A stretch of DNA of 64,000 bases from Roridomyces roridus. Its lineage: Eukaryota; Basidiomycota; Agaricomycetes; Agaricales; Mycenaceae. Within the stretch, counting starts at the first letter, position 1. The number at the start of each line of letters is the position of its first letter. The position numbers were made by a program, and so were the translations under genes. Positions 61,870 through 64,000 of the stretch are shown in pieces. Under the pieces are notes generated by a model, which did not search any database, was not told where the DNA came from, and saw only the letters and a program-made list of their open reading frames with translations. The stretch is from contig JARKIF010000032.1 of the NCBI GenBank assembly GCA_029378245.1, positions 558,001 to 622,000 of the forward strand. Direction: 5' to 3'.

Positions 61870-62012
61870 ACGAATTTTTATTGCTATACATATGCAGAGA
61901 AATTGGAATGTCTTATACGCCGAGGCGTAGGATAAGCGGGTCATCCTTTGTTGAGATGGGTTGTCTCTGTATGTATCCGACGCGTCCGATCTGCTGTGGT
62001 TTGTGTTCGCGT

Positions 62013-62172
62013 TTGATTCAGCACTCGTGTTTGCGGGAACTGCCTGGTGTTGGTGAGGGAGAGGCATCGGGAGACACGTCAGGCTTTCTGGAACAAGATG
62101 CCCGAGATGTACAAGTTGCCGCCTTGGGAGGAGTTGGAGAAGACAGAGGTTGAGGGGATTGAGAAGATATTG
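62013..62172 (+). pseudogene. C-terminal fragment of a BTB gene
   Basis: One frame reads VCGNCLVLVRERHRETRQAF then WNKMPEMYKLPPWEELEK, matching the C-terminus of the BTB protein at 207..1284. The stop codon has changed and everything upstream (BTB domain, central region) is missing. It lies downstream of metallo-beta-lactamase copy 2 as expected for the mirrored arm; similarity to the left arm fades near 62200. Confidence 0.82.
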
Positions 62173-62429
62173 CATCTGGGCTCTTCACTTCTCGCGGGCT
62201 TTGATTTCAATCAAGTATTGTTGGTTGTGAGCCCCCACACTGGCGCGTCTGATGTGTTGTCGTTTGGGTACGCGTTTGATCGGCCGCATTCCAACGCCAA
62301 CGCCAAGATATCGACCTCGCCGACCGCCAACATCGCCTCCATCTCTCGACCTCCGACGACCCCAACTGGACCCGACTCGCTTTTCCTCGACGATCGACAC
62401 CCTTTCCGCCGTTTTTGGCTTTTTTGTGG

Positions 62430-62444
62430 CCTAACCCTAACCCC
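62430..62444 (+). repeat. short telomere-like CCTAACCCTAACCCC tract
   Basis: Two and a half CCCTAA units inside otherwise ordinary sequence. Too short to call an interstitial telomere with confidence. Confidence 0.3.
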
Positions 62445-62663
62445 ATTCCATCACTCCATTTGCCGAAACGGCGACCGCTGCCGAACGGCCACTCCACTCC
62501 ACTCACGGGATCGTAAAAGAACCGGGTACGTTGATTCTTGTAAGTTGCTGAAGGAGAAGGAAGGTCGCTTGCATATGGGACTCAGATCCAACTCAGATCG
62601 CAAGAAGAGACACAGGTCATTTCACGTGCATTTCGGGATGATCAGTGATTAGGCTCGAATCCA

Positions 62664-63030
62664 GCCTGTCGTATCGAAAGATTCACTGTCGATAGACAGG
62701 CTGGTCGATCTGAGTTTAAATTCCGTATACGCGCGATCAATGATTAATTAATCTATAAAAGGCTATTCGGCATCATCGGCATTGATATATGGTACATTGA
62801 GGGACTCGCAAGGGACTCGTTTCAACGTTCTTGCGTGCGGTAGGCGCCCGGGACGCGCTGCGCTGGCCATCTCAGGCATCTCGAAGAGATATAAATTAGA
62901 AGAGTCTTTACATGTGCTGTGCCGTTGGTGCCGAATAGCCTTATATGGATAAATTCATCATTGATCGCGCGTATACGGAATTTAAACTCAGATCGACCGG
63001 TCTGTCTATCGACACTTGCTCATAGACAGA
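62664..63030. mobile_element. MITE with ~70 bp TIRs and terminal hairpins
   Basis: TGTCGATAGACAG, GGTCGATCTGAG, TTTAAATTCCGTATACGCGC and GATCAATGAT occur in order at the left end and inverted at the right end, followed by GGCTATTCGGCA. Each end also folds on itself (CCAGCCTGTC with GACAGGCTGG on the left; TCTGTCTA with TAGACAGA on the right). Target duplication not resolved; no open frame. Confidence 0.65.
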
Positions 63031-63184
63031 CGAGTGCGTCCGGGAGTTGAGATAACAGGACCACAGGACCACAGGACCACCGGGATTCTCGGTGATGGCG
63101 GTGATTTGCCGATCGGCATGTCAGCGATGTCGTCATATGCATCAAATGATCAATGATCACGCTCCTGTGTGACTCTCTTGCCTG

Positions 63185-63728
63185 AGGACCGGTGATTATT
63201 GCATGTGAACTTAGATCCCGAATTTAGGGGTCTCGAAAATTTTGTCGGGACTTTGGTCCCCACCGCCGACAGAAATCTTGTCGGGATTCTGGCTCTGAGT
63301 TCAACCTAAATCTCTCGATGTCGGGACCCCGGATCAGAGTTCAATATGTCAAAATCAAGCCAAAATCACCAAAAAATCGCCAAAAAAATCCCTGAGCGCT
63401 CTTCCGGCCGGTTTCAACACGAAATTCTTTGATAGCCTCCGAGCCGTGGCGTGGGAGCTGGAGCCACAGGCTCGAATCTCGATGATGGACGATTGATGGA
63501 CGAACAATGGGCTAATGGTTACTGTGCAGTCGTGCCGCTGCAGTGCCGATGTCGGGACTTTGCATTAGACTGGAGTGTCAAGCAACTGACCATTGTCGGG
63601 ACTTTGGATCAGGGTTCACCGGCCGCCGGACCCCCTTTGTCGGGACTCTGGCCCATAGTTCGACGGGCCATCCGGGCAATTTTGTCGGGACTCAAGATCT
63701 AAGTTCACACAGCATAATCACCGGTCCT
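63185..63728. mobile_element. MITE, 544 bp, 8-bp target duplication
   Basis: Inverted ends start AGGACCGGTGATTAT and continue with GTGAACTTAGATC. The 8-bp sequence CTTGCCTG flanks it (63177..63184 and 63729..63736). Inside, TTGTCGGGAC-type units followed by GTTCA-like words recur about seven times. No coding capacity. The remaining 63737-64000 shows nothing I can name. Confidence 0.85.
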
Positions 63729-64000
63729 CTTGCCTGTCTCTGCCACCCTCCTCTCACCCCGCTGATACGCCTGCAATATGAACACGCTAGGAATACGTGA
63801 AATTTCGCGATTTCTCTTATAACCAACAGTAGTATCATCTCACGAGAGCGCTAGTGCTGAGCCCAGAGGCAGCTAGTAGGATTACGATGCATGGTGTACT
63901 GTACGGGTCGAAGGGGAACCTAAGATGACTGACGGACCCACTCCGAAACACGTAGGAGTTCGTGCTAGTCCTCTTACCAATGGGAATATCTTATAACCAA

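Noticed and set aside
62430..62444. Chromosome end or interstitial telomere
   Set aside because: Only about two and a half CCCTAA units, with ordinary element-rich sequence on both sides.

Overview
The window looks like nuclear DNA of an agaricomycete (mushroom-forming) basidiomycete. Genes are cut by many 40-65 nt GT-AG introns. The families are those typical of that group: large multi-exon F-box proteins, BTB/POZ proteins, a 7-TM family and an NRPS-like adenylating enzyme. The transposon load (Ty1/copia, Ty3/gypsy, hAT-like, CACTA-like, MITEs) is heavy. The assignment rests on gene style only; I do not name a genus.

Layout, left to right. 1-10472: BTB gene (-), a small inverted-repeat element, a 4.16 kb TIR element (1984-6141) with a second element nested in it, a secreted metallo-beta-lactamase-fold gene (-) and an intact F-box gene (+). 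10513-18545: the succinate dehydrogenase flavoprotein gene SDH1 (-, 11 exons), an adenylation-domain enzyme (+, 13 exons) and a second intact F-box gene (+). 18931-26673: an F-box fragment, three paralogous 7-TM genes and a second BTB gene. 27046-34741: an F-box pseudogene (-) split in its third intron by a copia retrotransposon with apparently identical LTRs. 35131-43453: a hAT-like non-autonomous element, a 2.2 kb inverted-repeat element and a decayed gypsy element. 43454-59986: a third full-length F-box copy (-), decayed and split by a 13.85 kb TIR element (43539-57388). 60534-64000: the second metallo-beta-lactamase gene (+), a BTB remnant and two MITEs.

Large-scale structure. The block BTB - metallo-beta-lactamase - F-box occurs twice in opposite orientation (about 150-10472 and 43454-62200), so the window holds two arms of a large inverted duplication. 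Each arm serves as an empty-site control for insertions in the other.

Most notable locus. The 13.85 kb element has TIRs of about 230 bp and an 8-bp target duplication (TGATTTCA). Removing it rejoins the F-box gene it interrupts. It carries a complete GEN1/Yen1-like XPG-family nuclease gene, followed 117 bp later on the same strand by a tyrosine-recombinase-like gene with a Crypton/GCR1_C-like C-terminus. That recombinase gene is itself interrupted by a CACTA-like element. No conventional transposase was recognised, so a resolvase-plus-recombinase cargo inside a TIR element is the best candidate here for an undescribed mobile system. A second unusual feature is a 2-nt microexon inside the zinc-binding motif of both metallo-beta-lactamase copies.
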